Of a stretch of DNA of 64,000 bases, positions 1 to 10,754 are shown piece by piece. The notes beneath the pieces were generated by a model, which was not told where the DNA came from, did no database searches, and worked only from the letters and a program-made list of their open reading frames with translations. Source of the DNA: Cricetomys ansorgei (taxonomy: Eukaryota; Chordata; Mammalia; Rodentia; Nesomyidae). The stretch's first letter is position 1; every line of letters starts with the position of its first letter. The stretch spans positions 18,286,001 through 18,350,000 of the forward strand of contig JAMJFZ010001133.1 of assembly GCA_026225945.1 (NCBI GenBank), given 5' to 3'. A program made the translations under genes and the position numbers.

Positions 1-640
1 AAGGAGATGCAGGAGAGTTAATGGGACCTTCATCTGAGTGTCTAGGCACTTCCCCCAGACATCAGTGCGCAGTTTTGCCTTATCTTCATAGAGCCTGGGG
101 TTGGGGATCATGAGGAAGAGCTAGAGTGCATATCTGGGGAAGACTAGAGAAAGGGGTGCAGTCTATGCAGTCATGGGGGAGCCATCATCTGTGCTGGGTG
201 CAGCCCTTCCAGTAAATCTGCTTTACCTATGCTCCTGCCCTTAGCCTATGACCTATGCTCTCTATGTAAGCCCAATAACTCACCGATTCCCCAGGGTAAA
301 CTTAGGTGAAACTGAACCTAAACTGAGACCTTATGAGGAGGAGTTAGGCATAAACACGCCTTCCCCAGGAAAGGAATTTTCACAATACAGTCACGAGCAG
401 CTATAGATAGCTCATGTCCTTGAATGGCAGTTGGTTTTACTCCGCTATGGCATTTCCAGGAAACACTTAGGACCGGCCTGCTTTTGCACGTCAAAATCTG
501 CATCATCAGTTTCAGTAGCACGAGAGACCTCAGTCTCCCGTCTCTCCGCATCTCTTGATCTTCAACAATGTTGTTTCTGACACAGGGAAGCAGCCCTAAA
601 AATGGCTACTGCATGAGAATTTCCTGGCATCAGATGTCTC
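1..640. other. Unassigned non-coding stretch
   Basis: No repeat family, RNA gene or convincing exon is recognised. A 77-codon minus-strand ORF lies at 318-551, but it has no domain and no splice context, and I treat it as chance. Confidence 0.5.
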
Positions 641-646
641 CCAAAC

Positions 647-960
647 TTTATCTCATTTAATCTTCATAATAGCTCTGTGTGGTTAGAATTATCCTACTTC
701 GGCAACGACAGTCACTGAACTAAGGTTTGCTGAGCTCTTGCTGTGCATCAATCTCTAGGCAAACCAGTGCACATGACTCCCCTTGCTGGGCTCTCCCATC
801 TCTGTGGAGTTGGCAGTGCTACCACTCACATTTCACAGATGAGAAAACCAGGGGGGGGGGGGTCTCGGAGAGGGAAAAGGATGGGTTTGTGGCACTCAGA
901 CAGAGGAGGAGCTCAGAACTCCATAATTCAGAGCTACAGTTTGTCACCCCATTATAGTTT
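647..960 (-). repeat. MIR-like SINE fragments, diverged
   Basis: Positions 647-725 read like the reverse complement of a MIR core (a 'tctcatttaatcttcata' stretch). Positions 800-850 contain 'cacagatgagaaaacca', the usual antisense MIR segment. Both are strongly diverged. A run of 12 G interrupts the second at 851-862. These may be one broken copy or two copies. MIRs are inactive tRNA-derived SINEs shared by all mammals. Confidence 0.5.
851..862 (+). repeat. Poly-G homopolymer (12 G)
   Basis: Twelve uninterrupted G residues follow a MIR-like 'gaaaacca'. Runs of this length are length-unstable and error-prone in sequencing, so the exact count is uncertain. Confidence 0.9.
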
Positions 961-962
961 CT

Positions 963-1640
963 GTATCACAGAACCGCTGAAGTTTCTGGGAAGCCCAGGG
1001 CAGGTCTCAGAAAACACTGCAGCAATTAGTTGTCAGAGAAGTGAAGGGCATGGCTCTGGATTCTTCTGCAGAGACTCTAGGGAGCACAATCGTGGTCAAG
1101 AGAGGCTTGTTCCTCACACGGGGCCTTTTCTTGATGTCATTGAGTGTCCCCTGAGATGGCTCAGTTTAAGCATCCTTGCTGAGAGCACGGCATTAAATTT
1201 TAATGTGAAGAAAACAGAAAAGAATGGTAAGTGTGCTAAGATGAAACTGGACACACACAACTCCTGCTGGTTTCTCTGGCTCTCTAAAGTGTATTAGACT
1301 GGAACAATGGAATGGTCCTTTCATCAAAAGCTGGGGGCTCCCGTTTCTCTCTCAAGCAAGCAAACAGAACCACCCTCTGTTTATACACCATGTCAAGAAT
1401 GAAGCTTGGATCTTCAACACTCAGAGGAGCAGTGGGCTGAGGGAGAAGAGGAAACTCTCCTGGCATGTGTGATGGCAAAAGTGGGGTTTCTGGATCCACT
1501 AAGTCTCCGAGGCTGCTTCCTACAGAGGGCACCTGCTGTTCTAAGCAGACTCATGTCCAGAAGAAAAATGGGAGTCAGTCTGGAAAGAGTAGGAGAAATA
1601 AGCATGATTCTTGACCTGATGTATAAACAAACCTACCCCT
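963..1640. other. Unassigned non-coding stretch
   Basis: No recognisable repeat or gene. ORFs here (184 codons on + from 743, 82 codons on - ending at 1284) show no domain, and the first runs through the MIR and poly-G, which argues against coding. Confidence 0.45.
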
Positions 1641-1647
1641 TCCTTAA

Positions 1648-1727
1648 GATGAGAAGAAGAAGGAGGAGGAGGAGGAGGAGGAGGAGGAGGAGAAGAAGGA
1701 AAGAAAGGAAGGAAGAAAAAGAAAGAA

Positions 1728-1786
<59 letters not shown>

Positions 1787-1885
1787 GAAAGGAAAGGAAA
1801 GGAAAGGAAAGGAAAGGAAAGGAAAGGAAAGGAAAGGAAAGGAAAGGAAAGGAAAGGAAAGGAAAGGAAAGGAAAGGAAAGGAAA
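1648..1885. repeat. Compound polypurine microsatellite: (AGG)n, (GAAA)n, (GGAAA)n
   Basis: About 235 nt that are nearly all purine on the + strand. The order is an AAG/AGG block (about 1650-1697), a GAAA block (about 1710-1785) and a long GGAAA block (about 1785-1885). The mirror-like homopurine/homopyrimidine character favours triplex (H-DNA) formation. The Arg/Lys-rich and Leu/Phe/Ser-rich ORFs across it (1406-1918 on +, 1633-1902 on -) are translation artefacts. Confidence 0.95.
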
Positions 1886-1899
1886 ATTATTACACCCAG

Positions 1900-2385
1900 C
1901 ATAAGTCAGGTTCTCTAGAAAAACACAACCTATAGAATGAATGTAAGTTGCAAAACAGGATCAGATCGGCTTACATAATATGTTCTGGGTAGTCTAATAA
2001 TTGCTGTCTACAGAACCTGGTAGCCACTCAGTGCACAAAGCTGGGTGTCTCAGCAGTCCCAAACTGGTGTTAAAGGATTGGAAGATGCCTATAGATGTGA
2101 TCCATTGACAGGTCAAAGAAGCTGCTCCCTGAGTCGGGGATGGATGGCATCATTAGCCACAACAGCAGGGTAGATGTACTCACCAACAAGAGGATTGCAG
2201 GCAGCCCCACTTTTTCCTGAGGTCTCTTCACATCTGCCTCCAACCAGTTGCTGCCCACTCTGAGGAGGGTGGGTGTCTTATTTCCTCAGCTAATTCTTCC
2301 TGGAAACTGCCTCACTTCCTGAAGTGTTTCTTTTTGTTGAATCCAGATCCAATCACGTTTACAAGATTAACCATCACACTCAGAA
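1900..2385 (-). mobile_element. Rodent MaLR-type solo LTR, antisense
   Basis: Read on + it begins near 'ggttctctagaaaaacaca' and closes with 'aagattaaccatcaca', the reverse-complement signature of rodent MaLR (ERVL-related) LTRs. The same internal order (a segment with 'tctcagcagtcccaa', then a segment ending in an 'accatcaca'-type terminus) recurs in the LTR at 24.2-24.7 kb. No internal retroviral region is present, so this is a solo LTR. The exact subfamily needs a library search. Confidence 0.6.
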
Positions 2386-2401
2386 TAAACACCAGGAAAA
2401 C

Positions 2402-2426
2402 AAAAAACAAAACAAAAAACAAAAAC
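2402..2426 (+). repeat. A-rich (CAAAAA)n
   Basis: A short A-rich simple repeat, 'caaaacaaaaaacaaaaac'-like, of no other known role. Confidence 0.8.
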
Positions 2427-2660
2427 TGGAATTGTGGGTTGTAGGGCTTTGACAGCATGCATTTCGTTTGATTCAACATTCTGTCTAGAAAATTAATGAA
2501 ATAATTCCACTGGTGATATTTTAGCTATAAGGGTGTTTGTCATCAGCAGTGGCTCCATAAGAACATAAAACTAGGATCAAGTTAACTGACCAACAAGGGC
2601 AAGTTGGTTCTAACTTTGATTCATCTCTATACTGGAAGATCCTTTAAAACAATAATGTCA

Positions 2661-2879
2661 GGGCTGGAGAGATGGCTCAGGGGTTAAGAGCACAGGCTGC
2701 TCTTCCAGTGGATCTGGGTTCAATACCCAGCATCCACACGGCCACTCACAACTATTTCTAACTCCTGTTACAGGGGATCCAACACCCTCACAAAGACATA
2801 CATGCAGACAAAACACCAATGTACATAAAATAAATATAGAAAGAAAGAAATAAATGAATAAATAAATAAAATATTTTAA
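2661..2879 (+). mobile_element. B2 SINE, near full length, with target-site duplication
   Basis: It starts with 'gggctggagagatggctca' and continues through the tRNA-like B2 head, a body and an A-rich AATAAA tail (about 2830-2879). It is flanked by a direct 14-nt duplication, aaaacaataatgtc, at 2646-2659 and 2880-2893. This is the hallmark of L1-mediated target-primed insertion. The intact head and duplication mark it as one of the youngest insertions here. The head carries the internal RNA polymerase III A and B boxes of the family. Confidence 0.93.
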
Positions 2880-3014
2880 AAAACAATAATGTCTACCTCT
2901 CTCTGATGACCTAGAAAGGTATGATGCAATGCTTAGATTAAACCCCAAGGCAGTAAGTCTGGAAATACTATAACCAGGACAAAAGCCACTGTTTCTAGCT
3001 CTCCATAAAAGATG

Positions 3015-3232
3015 ATCTGGGGCCTAGAGAGGTGGTTCAGCAATTGAACACACATACTGCTCTTGAAGAGAATCTGCATTAGGTTCCCAGCACCCATAAC
3101 AGGCGGCTAACAACTGCCTGTAACTCCAGTTCCAAGGGACATGATGTCATCATTCTAATGTGAAGGAACTGCACTCACACATGCACAAACCCATGCACAG
3201 ACACATGTATGTAATTTAAAAAAAAATTAAAG
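3015..3232 (+). mobile_element. B3/B2-type SINE, old
   Basis: A diverged head, 'ggggcctagagaggtggttc', is followed by the usual 'ggttcccagcacccat' middle, a CA-rich segment and an A-rich tail at about 3217-3228. Divergence is much higher than in the B2 at 2661. Confidence 0.75.
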
Positions 3233-3263
3233 GATTTCTCTGGACTGGGAAAGAAATAGGGAA

Positions 3264-4626
3264 ATGGCACCTTTCAAAATAGCTTCAAATTATATAAAGT
3301 ATCTTGGGGTAACTCTGATCAATCCACTAAAAGACTTGTATGATAAAAACTTTAAGACACTGAAGAAAGAAGTTGAAGACATTCCATGCTCGTGCATCAG
3401 TAAGGTTAATAATGGCCATCCTACCAAAAGCAATCTACAGCTTCAATAAAATTCCCATCAAAATTCCAACACAATTCTTCACAGATCTTGAAAGGACATT
3501 TTCAACTGCATATGGAAACATAAATAAACAGGGTGCAAAAACAATCCTGAACAACAAAAGGACTGTGAGTGTCCCCAATTTCAAGTTAATACTGTCAATA
3601 ATAAAAACAGCATGACACTGGTACGGAAGCAGACATATTGATCAATGAAATCAGATTAAAGACCCAGGCATAAGTCTGCAAACCTGACTTTTTTTTATAT
3701 AAAAAAGCCAGAAATACACACTAGAAAAAAGAATCTTCAACAAATGGTGCTGGTCAAACTGGATGTCTGCTTGTAGAAGAACCCAACTAGATTCATATTT
3801 ATCACCGTGAGCAAAAGCCACTTCCAAATGAATCAAAGATTGTAGCAGAAAACCAGGTACACTGAGCCTGATAAGAGCTAGTGGGGAGCAGCCTTGAACA
3901 CATTGGCACAGGAGACGATTTTCTGAACAGAATAGCATTAACACAGGCACTAAAATCAACAAGTCATAAACGAGACCTCATGAAACTGAAAAGTTTCTGT
4001 AAGAAAAAGGACGCTTTCATTCAGACAAAACATAGCCTACGAATGGGAAAAAGTTTTGCCAACTCCACATCTGATAGAGGGCTAATATCAAAAAAATATA
4101 TACTTAAGTTCTAGAAACTAGGTAACAAGAGAAAAAAATAAGCCAATATAAAATTGGGGTACAGATCTCATCAGAGAATTCTTGATAGAAAACTCAAATG
4201 GCTGAGAAACACTTAAAGAAACATTAAACACCCTTATCTATCAAGGAAATGCAAATCAAAACTGCTTTGAGATCCCATCTTACACCAGTAGAACGGCGAA
4301 GATCAATAACACAAGTGACAGCACATGCTGGTGAGGATGTGGAAAAAGGGAACACTCCTCCATTTCTGGAGGAACTGGAAATTTGTACAGCCATTATGGA
4401 AATCAGTGTGGTGGATCTTAAGGAAGATGGGAATCGATCTACCCCAAGATCCAGCTACACTACTCTTGAGCATATATCCTCCTATACCCGAGACGCATGT
4501 TCAAGGATGCTCACTGCTAGCTCTATTTGTAATAGCCAGAAAATGGGAACAACCGGGATGTCCCTCAACAGAAAAATGTATAAAGAAAATATGGTACATT
4601 TGCACAATGGAGTATTACTCAGCTGA
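3264..4626 (+). pseudogene. Broken L1 ORF2 C-terminal remnant
   Basis: Pieces in at least four frames (3264-3449, 3373-3615, 3881-4114, 4249-4626 and the overlapping 4325-4699) match successive parts of the L1 ORF2 C-terminal third, including the block with IYPP and WYICTMEYYSADLKKK near the end (4325-4699 frame). Frameshifts separate the pieces, and a T-rich patch lies near 3690-3700. The endonuclease and reverse-transcriptase catalytic domains lie upstream and are missing. It is a dead copy. Confidence 0.88.
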
Positions 4627-4632
4627 TTTAAA

Positions 4633-4656
4633 AAAGAAAGAAAGAAAGAAAGAAAT
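4633..4656 (+). repeat. (GAAA)n inside L1
   Basis: A short tetranucleotide run, five to six units, at the ORF2/3' UTR junction of the Lx element. Confidence 0.85.
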
Positions 4657-6343
4657 CCCAGGTAAATGGATGAAATTAGAAAAAAATCACCCCGGGTGAG
4701 GTATCCCAGATCTAGAAAGACTAATATGGTATGTTAAATGCTGTTATTAGCTGTTAAGTGAGTGGTAACCAAGCTACAATCCGGAGGACCACAGAGTTTA
4801 GGTGTGGAGTAAGGAAGTGGGGGAAACAGATAGATCTCATTAGGAAAGGGAAATAGAATAGTTACAGATGGAATAATAAGGGGGCTGGAATGGGAGGATC
4901 AAGTGAGAGGCACAGGGAATAAGGAGATGAGAAAGGAAATGCAGGGAGAGATTGCTAAAATTAAGGGCTATCTGAGGTGTAGTATGGAAACATAATACAG
5001 CAGAAGCGTCCTAAAATACATACATATATGAAGATGATCTAAATAAAATCACCAAAATAACAGGGAAGACAGAGCTGCAACTGGTCATCTCCTGTCACCA
5101 AATGAAGCTTCCAGCATCAGGTCTGGGTTACATATTAATTGATATGTTTGCCAAAAGGGTCCCATGGGAATCCCCAGACAACCCAGGCTGCTGCTAAGAC
5201 TATAGGCTATTTTCCACAAACTGACAAGCAGGACCCCATTGCTGAAGACAACACCCACACACCTCATTGAACATGGAGAAGTCGAGCTGAAGCCCACATA
5301 GGGCCTTCACCTCTGTGTTCTAGCATCCTTAGTTCAGGAAGTTACTCTGCATGCGACCACAAGAGAAACATAAGCACCAAGACAGTCACAAACTTTCTGA
5401 TATACGATGGTGTCCCGCCTGCAAACTCTGCTAGGGCCATGGTGGGCAAAGCTTGTGGAAGTAACCAGCCAATACCTGTTTTAAGGCCCACTCTACAAGG
5501 TGGAGCCTGTCTATACCTGGCACTGCTTGAGTGACCAAGAACCTGAGACTAGATAGTCAAGAGATCTAGGGGAAAACCAAATCCGACTGTTCTAAACACC
5601 AACTACGAAACTGCAATACAGTGACTCCTGATGACATGCTACTATCCTCACAGATCAATGCCATGCTCGGGGATGTTTCCCCCTGCGGCAGATGGGAATA
5701 GATACGCAGACCCACTGCCCGATGTTATGCAGAGACTGAGAGACCTTGGAACATTCTGCCCTACATAGGATGTCTCCATTGCATCCCTCCCCTCGATCCT
5801 CAGGGAACTCTGTGGAAGAGGAGGACGAAAAAGTCCAGGAGTCAGAGGATATGGAGGACACCAAGAAAGCACGGCCCTTTAAGCGAACGTTAGCAAAGCC
5901 TGTATGAATGCACAGACACTGAGGTGGCATGCACAGGACCTGCACAAGTCTGTGCCAGGTCCTCTGCATATATATTGTAGCTTCCAGTTCAGTGTTTTTA
6001 CAGGATTCCTGAGCATGTGAACAAGTGGGTCTCTTGTGCCTTCTCTCCGGCTCTTTTCCTTCTGTTTGCTTGTCTTGTTCAACGCCGATGTGTTAAATTC
6101 TGTTTTAAAATATTTTATCGCATTATATTATGTTTTATTATTACCCTTTAGAAGTCTGTTGGTTTTTTTAATGAGAGATAGAAAGGGAGTGGACCCAGAT
6201 GGGAGGGGAGGCAGAAAGGGACTGGAAATAAGAGAGGGAGGGGAAACTTTAATCTGGATACATTATGTGAGAAAATCTAATTTCAATAAAAGGGGAAAAT
6301 TAAATAAATTAAAAGAAATTCTTTTAGGAAAAAAAAAAAAAAC

Positions 6344-6980
6344 AGAAATCCCAGGGCATGAACAGTTCTGGGGGAAGAGGGTTGTAAAAATAGGGGCCAA
6401 TCAGGTCACTGAACAGATCACAGTTCGCCCCCAAATGACAAACACTAAGACAGAGTGTTTCTACCAGCCAGACTTCTACTGAAGTCTGTGGCCTCCCTGC
6501 TTCAAGCTCCAACTCAAGGGCTAAGCTGTCCCATTTTTCAGGGTCACAGCCCCCACAGAGCTGTGGGTTATATAGCTGCTGTCTCTCAGCTGGGCATGGC
6601 CGCTGCCCTCTTGCGTGAGAACAGCTGTGATGGTGCACACAAGACTTTCCTGATGTGCGGACCATCAACTTTTTCTGTAGAGGAAAGGAGACACTCTTGG
6701 GGATCACGAGCTCTCATGACCACCACCACCCCGCACCCCTTTGTGGTTATATAAGAAGCAAAGGGTTGATGGGGACTCTGGTACTGTCACTTTCAGTATA
6801 ACTGTGCTCGTAAGTTGTATAGGGGACTTCCCAATGGTATAGATGCCTTTGAGTCACCCCAGTAAATGCCTTGGCTCTCCAAGACTGACGGGCAGAATTC
6901 TCTTCTCAGCTGGTGCCCTCTCTATCTAAGGTGACAAGGCCTTTCTTCACACCAGCCCAGGAAAACCACGTGACACCACT
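6344..6980. other. Unassigned non-coding stretch
   Basis: It begins just after the L1 poly-A. A 127-codon minus ORF (6324-6707) and a 99-codon plus ORF (6455-6754) overlap each other without domain signatures. I see no repeat family. Confidence 0.45.
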
Positions 6981-6982
6981 CA

Positions 6983-7072
6983 TCCTGTATGTTTACTGGG
7001 CACTTGTCCTATGCATGATACTGAGCTGAGCACCTGGAACTTAAAGGACAAGAAGAGGCTCCACTATCAGTA
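6983..7072 (-). repeat. MIR-like fragment
   Basis: 'tttactgggcacttgtc' then 'gatactgagctgagcacc' resemble the antisense MIR segment 'attgagcacctactatg...' but with heavy divergence. Confidence 0.35.
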
Positions 7073-7234
7073 GAGAAACTCTCCATCGCTCCCAGGAGTA
7101 AGCATTCCCACAGATTGCATTCATTTAAAATCTGCATCTCCCAGGCCACCTTCCTTTCCCATCTTGTCTGACACTTGCCTTCACTGCAAAGCCCTTCCCA
7201 TCAGGCCATCTGTTCCTGGGGAACTACTCTGAAA

Positions 7235-7302
7235 CTCCCACAACTTATATAGCAGAATGGATGGCATAGAGCAGAAGCTCAATAAATATTTATGGAATGA
7301 CC
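7235..7302 (+). repeat. MIR 3' end fragment
   Basis: 'gctcaataaatatttatgg' preceded by 'gatggcatagagcag' matches the MIR 3' terminal segment that normally reads like 'ctcaataaatgtt'. Only the tail is preserved. Confidence 0.55.
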
Positions 7303-7387
7303 AACAGAATATAATTACTTCCAGAAAAGCATATTTCCTTTATTTAGATTTATGTGAGTGTGATTCCTGATATCATGCATTGGAACT

Positions 7388-7640
7388 TTTCTCAGGCAAA
7401 AGTGACAGAAAATTCAACCCAAATCGTCTTGGTGAGGGAAGGAGAATGTATTGTCTCCCGTAACTAGGATATTTATAAGCACATTAGCACTGCCTCTGCT
7501 GAATTCAGGGGCTCAAAAGTTGGTTTCTTTCTCTTGGCCTCAACTTACCCTTCTTGGAATTTCAGGTTCTTTTCTCATGAAACTAAAAAGGCACCAACAC
7601 TACCAAGCTTTCACAGACCCAAATCTAACATGGAGCGGAA
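7388..7640 (+). repeat. Ancient mammalian repeat, family unresolved
   Basis: The order 'gacagaaaattcaaccca', an ATT-rich 'gtaactagg' part, 'aattcaggggctcaaaag', then a pyrimidine-rich tract is one I know from a common old mammalian repeat, but I cannot name it. A similar order is seen at 31.04-31.24 kb. A GA-rich patch lies at 7636-7672. Confidence 0.3.
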
Positions 7641-8224
7641 GAAAGGGGAGGAAGGGAGGGGGAGGAAGGGACCTCTTTTGAAATCTAAGCAAGAAAATCT
7701 AATCTAGATGGGCTAATTAGTCCTCACTAGTTGGTTGGCTCAAGGCGCCATTCTGACACAATCTCTGAGTTGGGGAATGGTGCTCTGAATGTCCAACTGG
7801 ATCACTTACCTCTGTCCACACTAAGGGTGAGGAGAGACTGGACCCCCGAACACAATCAGGAAAGGCTGGGTGAGGGAGCGGAGAGAGATAAAACTAGAAA
7901 ATGGCATCTCACCTCATCCTAGCGCCCTTGGCCTAGAACTCCAAGCATAAATATCTCTGATTTCTCCTCCAGCTTCGACAGCAGAACTGCACAAAAGTGC
8001 ACAGGACAACGCCCCTGTCACAAAGCAAGCCATGTGAAGTCTGAGAATTCGAGTCTGCCTCCACCCCAGCCGGCCCCCCCAGCTGCTTATGGTGGATGAT
8101 CTGGGTGCGCAGGTGGTGTGGCACGCAGAAGCCAGGATGTACCTCTCTTGTTCAGACTGAGGTGGTGTGGGCAGGACTCACCACATCATCCATTCACCCC
8201 TCTGTGAATTATAGCACAGCAAAC
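7641..8224. other. Unassigned non-coding stretch
   Basis: Nothing recognised apart from the polypurine patch at its start. Small ORFs at 7731-7922 and 7933-8124 lack domains. Confidence 0.45.
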
Positions 8225-8340
8225 AGAGGGCAGCTTCAATTTGCATCACAGACCCAAAACTTATGGTCCTCTATGGCTCACTCTCCTTATTTGTAAAATG
8301 GGAATGAAAACCTCGGGTAGGTAGAGATGCTACCAGGAGG
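8225..8340 (+). repeat. MIR fragment, sense
   Basis: 'cttatttgtaaaatgggaat' near 8287-8306 is the conserved MIR 'catctgtaaaatggg' core, preceded by the usual pyrimidine-rich segment. Confidence 0.55.
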
Positions 8341-9670
8341 GAACAAGGTAAGACAGACAAGATTCTGGGATTAGCAGGGCCTTCAAAAGTCTTACACACA
8401 GATTCCAAATAAGATGGCCCGCGGGCATCTATTACTCATCTGAGAGCAGGAGCAAAGCGTGCTTTGTTCTCTACTTACTTGTTTTTCAAATGCCAGCGAC
8501 TCATTCCACACTTCGGCAAGGAGGAACAGCGTGTCAAGATGCCTAATTTAAGAAATCCCTCTTAATATTATCATAATGTAAAACAATACTTTCTCAGAAG
8601 AGTTATTGTGTGCCATGCTCAGACAGCGTGAAGTACAAAAGAGACGTGCATATGCAAATTAACCTTCTAAAAAGTGCACTCCAAAGACACTCTCTGAATA
8701 ATGAATGTGAAGAGTGGCAAGATTATTTTATTGGTCACTCTCGAGCACCGAAATCTGCTTCCGAAACATCAAACATTTGTTTTCTGTATTGTTGACATTC
8801 TATGAAGGAAAAGGTCACTGGGTGAAATGTAAAGAGATTTTTACTATTTGAGTCTATTACAAGAACAGGCTCCCTCCAGCACAGGAACATCCAAAAGGGC
8901 TTAAATGTCACTAACAGTCTCAAATTTATTACAGTGGATTCGCAGGGAAAAAGGGACATAAAGGGTCTTTTTCATTAAAAATGCTCTTTGATTTTCACTT
9001 GTAGCTTTGGCAGAGGAATTAACAAGGGAGCAATTGCAGGAAACGCTGTTGAGATAGAAGAGGGGACTCAGCCAGGAAGGCACGTGGGACATTGTACACA
9101 TGAAAGAGTTCCACCTCAAAGAGGAAGCTCAAACCAGCCAGCTGGGCTCACTTGTAGTAACTTGGTTGATTTCTAGAATGGAAGATGGAGAAGAATATTC
9201 ATGGGAGCACTTACCCCTGTATGGAACTCAGCCTAAGACCCACTGTTGGCTGTCATATTCGGGGGTGAAGGCTCTACACTGATTGTCCATCCCACAAACA
9301 CTGATATTGTTGGGGCCGGGCCTGGGACTGGAATTACAGCCAGAGTGAGGCAGGCCTTCAAGAAGTTCAAAGTCTACAGTGGCCTGGGAGACTACGGAGA
9401 TGAGGCCTTGAAGGACAGGGAGTGCAAAGGACTGAGGAAAACCAGCTGGGCCTCTGTGCTCAGGTCACTCCCAACCAGTGATGTTGTAGCAGAGTATACC
9501 CATATAGCCCAGAGCAAGCTGGGAGGCCTCTGGTGGCCTGGTTTGGCATGAGACCTCTCCTATCCATGGGAATCTACAAATCAGTCCCTGTCCCATGAGT
9601 AAGGGACCCAAGCTGCTGGAGACTTCTCTGGCTGCTGCCCAGACAGCCCTTCACAGTATTCACAGAAAAA
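8341..9670. other. Repeat-free stretch with AT-rich block
   Basis: 8580-8850 is AT-rich, free of repeats and includes 'atatgcaaattaacc' (octamer/POU plus homeodomain-type core) at about 8650. The rest is unassigned. A 101-codon ORF at 9246-9551 has an isolated VHPTNTD motif (see rejected items). The stretch ends at a B3 SINE. Confidence 0.4.
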
Positions 9671-9671
9671 C

Positions 9672-9795
9672 AAACTGGAGAGATGGTGGCCCAGTGGGTA
9701 AAAGTGCTTGCCACCAAGTCTGATGACCTGAGTCATCCCAGGAGCCACATGGTAGAAGAGAGAACTGAAACCCCCACCATCAATTCTCTACATGT
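9672..9795 (+). mobile_element. B3 SINE, tail replaced by (TC)n
   Basis: 'ctggagagatggtggccca' followed by 'agtgcttgccaccaagtctg', 'gatgacctgagtc' and 'gagccacatggtaga' is the B3 order. The 3' part ends in a CT repeat rather than the usual CA/A tail. Confidence 0.85.
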
Positions 9796-9807
9796 ACACT
9801 GTACGTC

Positions 9808-9834
9808 TCTCCCTCCCTCTCTCTCTCTCCCTCT

Positions 9835-9873
<39 letters not shown>
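9808..9873 (+). repeat. (TC)n / (CCTCTC)n microsatellite
   Basis: About 65 nt of CT dinucleotide with CCCTCC variants directly after the B3. Ser/Leu/Pro-rich ORFs across it are artefacts. Confidence 0.95.
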
Positions 9874-9876
<3 letters not shown>

Positions 9877-10607
9877 AAGAAAAAGCATTGTTCTTGAAGC
9901 CTTCAGATTTCAGGAGAACCAGAACTCCAATAATGGAGTTCAAGGAACTTTGCTTAAGGAAGCAAAGGAGCTTCTGATTCAGCCCCATTCGCACAGGCCG
10001 GGTGGAGAACGTGACGCCCCTGCTCTCACAATCCCACTCCACATGTCTGGCTTCTGGAGCATCCTTGTTGGAAATTGCATGCTAGGAGGTCTCAGATACT
10101 GAATGGCTTCCCACAGGACCAACCCGCATCTGGAGGTCCTCAGCTCAGGCCATTGTACCAGCTCTCCTAGATCAAGCCTGGAATTCCCACGCTGGTCTCC
10201 AGGAACACGACCAATGGGCTGATAATCTGCAACCAAGATTGCCTGCCGGAGTTCCCTGCCACAGAACGTGATGTAGGCATGGCAGGTCCGTGGGATGCCA
10301 CAACTCTCCACAACCTTCACCTCACCTAGGGTGCCAGTGAAAGGTTGGCTGGCTTGGGGTTACTGCTTCTTACCACATCAATGGAGTACCAGTTGCTACT
10401 GGAGAGACTGTTCCCTAAAGCCCAGGGTGGGCTAGAAATGCACCATCCTGCAAGGAAAAGGCAAGAAGCAGGTCGCCCTGCCCCATACTGCCCTTCACCT
10501 GCTGGGGATGCCACCCTCCTCTCCCCCTTCCTGCTAGCCAGTCTCCCAACAAATGCCTGTTCGCTTCCAGGGCCTGGTGCTAAAATTAGAGGTAAGTGAA
10601 TCAATTA
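9874..10607. other. Unassigned stretch with a 113-codon antisense ORF
   Basis: A minus-strand ORF at 9979-10320 opens with KVVESCGIPRTCHAYITF after its start Met and has no interruption for 113 codons. I do not recognise a family, no splice signals frame it convincingly, and chance is likely at this GC content. No repeat family is seen. Confidence 0.35.
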
Positions 10608-10752
10608 ACTTTCATGTGTGTGCATGCGTGCACACGCTACCACACGCGTGGTCAGAAAACAACTTGAGGATGTGGCCCTCGCTGATCAAAGCCAAGTTGT
10701 CCGTTTCCTGGAGGTGAGTGCCTTCCTTGTTGAGCCATCGCACCAGCCTCAC
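10608..10752 (-). mobile_element. B3 SINE, antisense
   Basis: On + it reads TG-rich tail, 'gtcagaaaacaacttgagga', then 'ttgttgagccatcgcaccag', the reverse complement of a B3 with its head at the right end. Confidence 0.75.
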
Positions 10753-10754
10753 TA

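Larger units (their letters stand above)
3252..6343 (+). mobile_element. LINE-1 (Lx type), 5'-truncated: end of ORF2 plus full 3' UTR
   Basis: This is the largest element in the window. About 3252-4660 is homologous to the C-terminal end of L1 ORF2. Readable blocks include IKYLGVTL and [12 protein letters not shown] from the frame starting at 3264, [10 protein letters not shown] from 3373, then MQIKTALRSHLTPV from 4249. Frames change repeatedly and stops are present, so it cannot encode a working reverse transcriptase. About 4660-6300 is a rodent Lx-like 3' UTR, with a G-rich polypurine segment at 6180-6245, 'caataaaagg' near 6285 and poly-A at 6330-6343. No 5' UTR, ORF1 or RT core is present, as expected from premature stop of reverse transcription. 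Confidence 0.9.

Noticed and set aside
1406..1918. 170-codon + ORF with long Arg and Lys/Glu tracts
   Set aside because: It is the translation of the AGG/GAAA/GGAAA microsatellite; the opposite strand is equally open, as expected of a simple repeat.
9246..9551. 101-codon ORF with VHPTNTD, a motif resembling one in the macro domain of macroH2A
   Set aside because: Residues on both sides do not follow the domain, and the nucleotide sequence shows no extended similarity that I can trace, so a pseudogene call is not supported.
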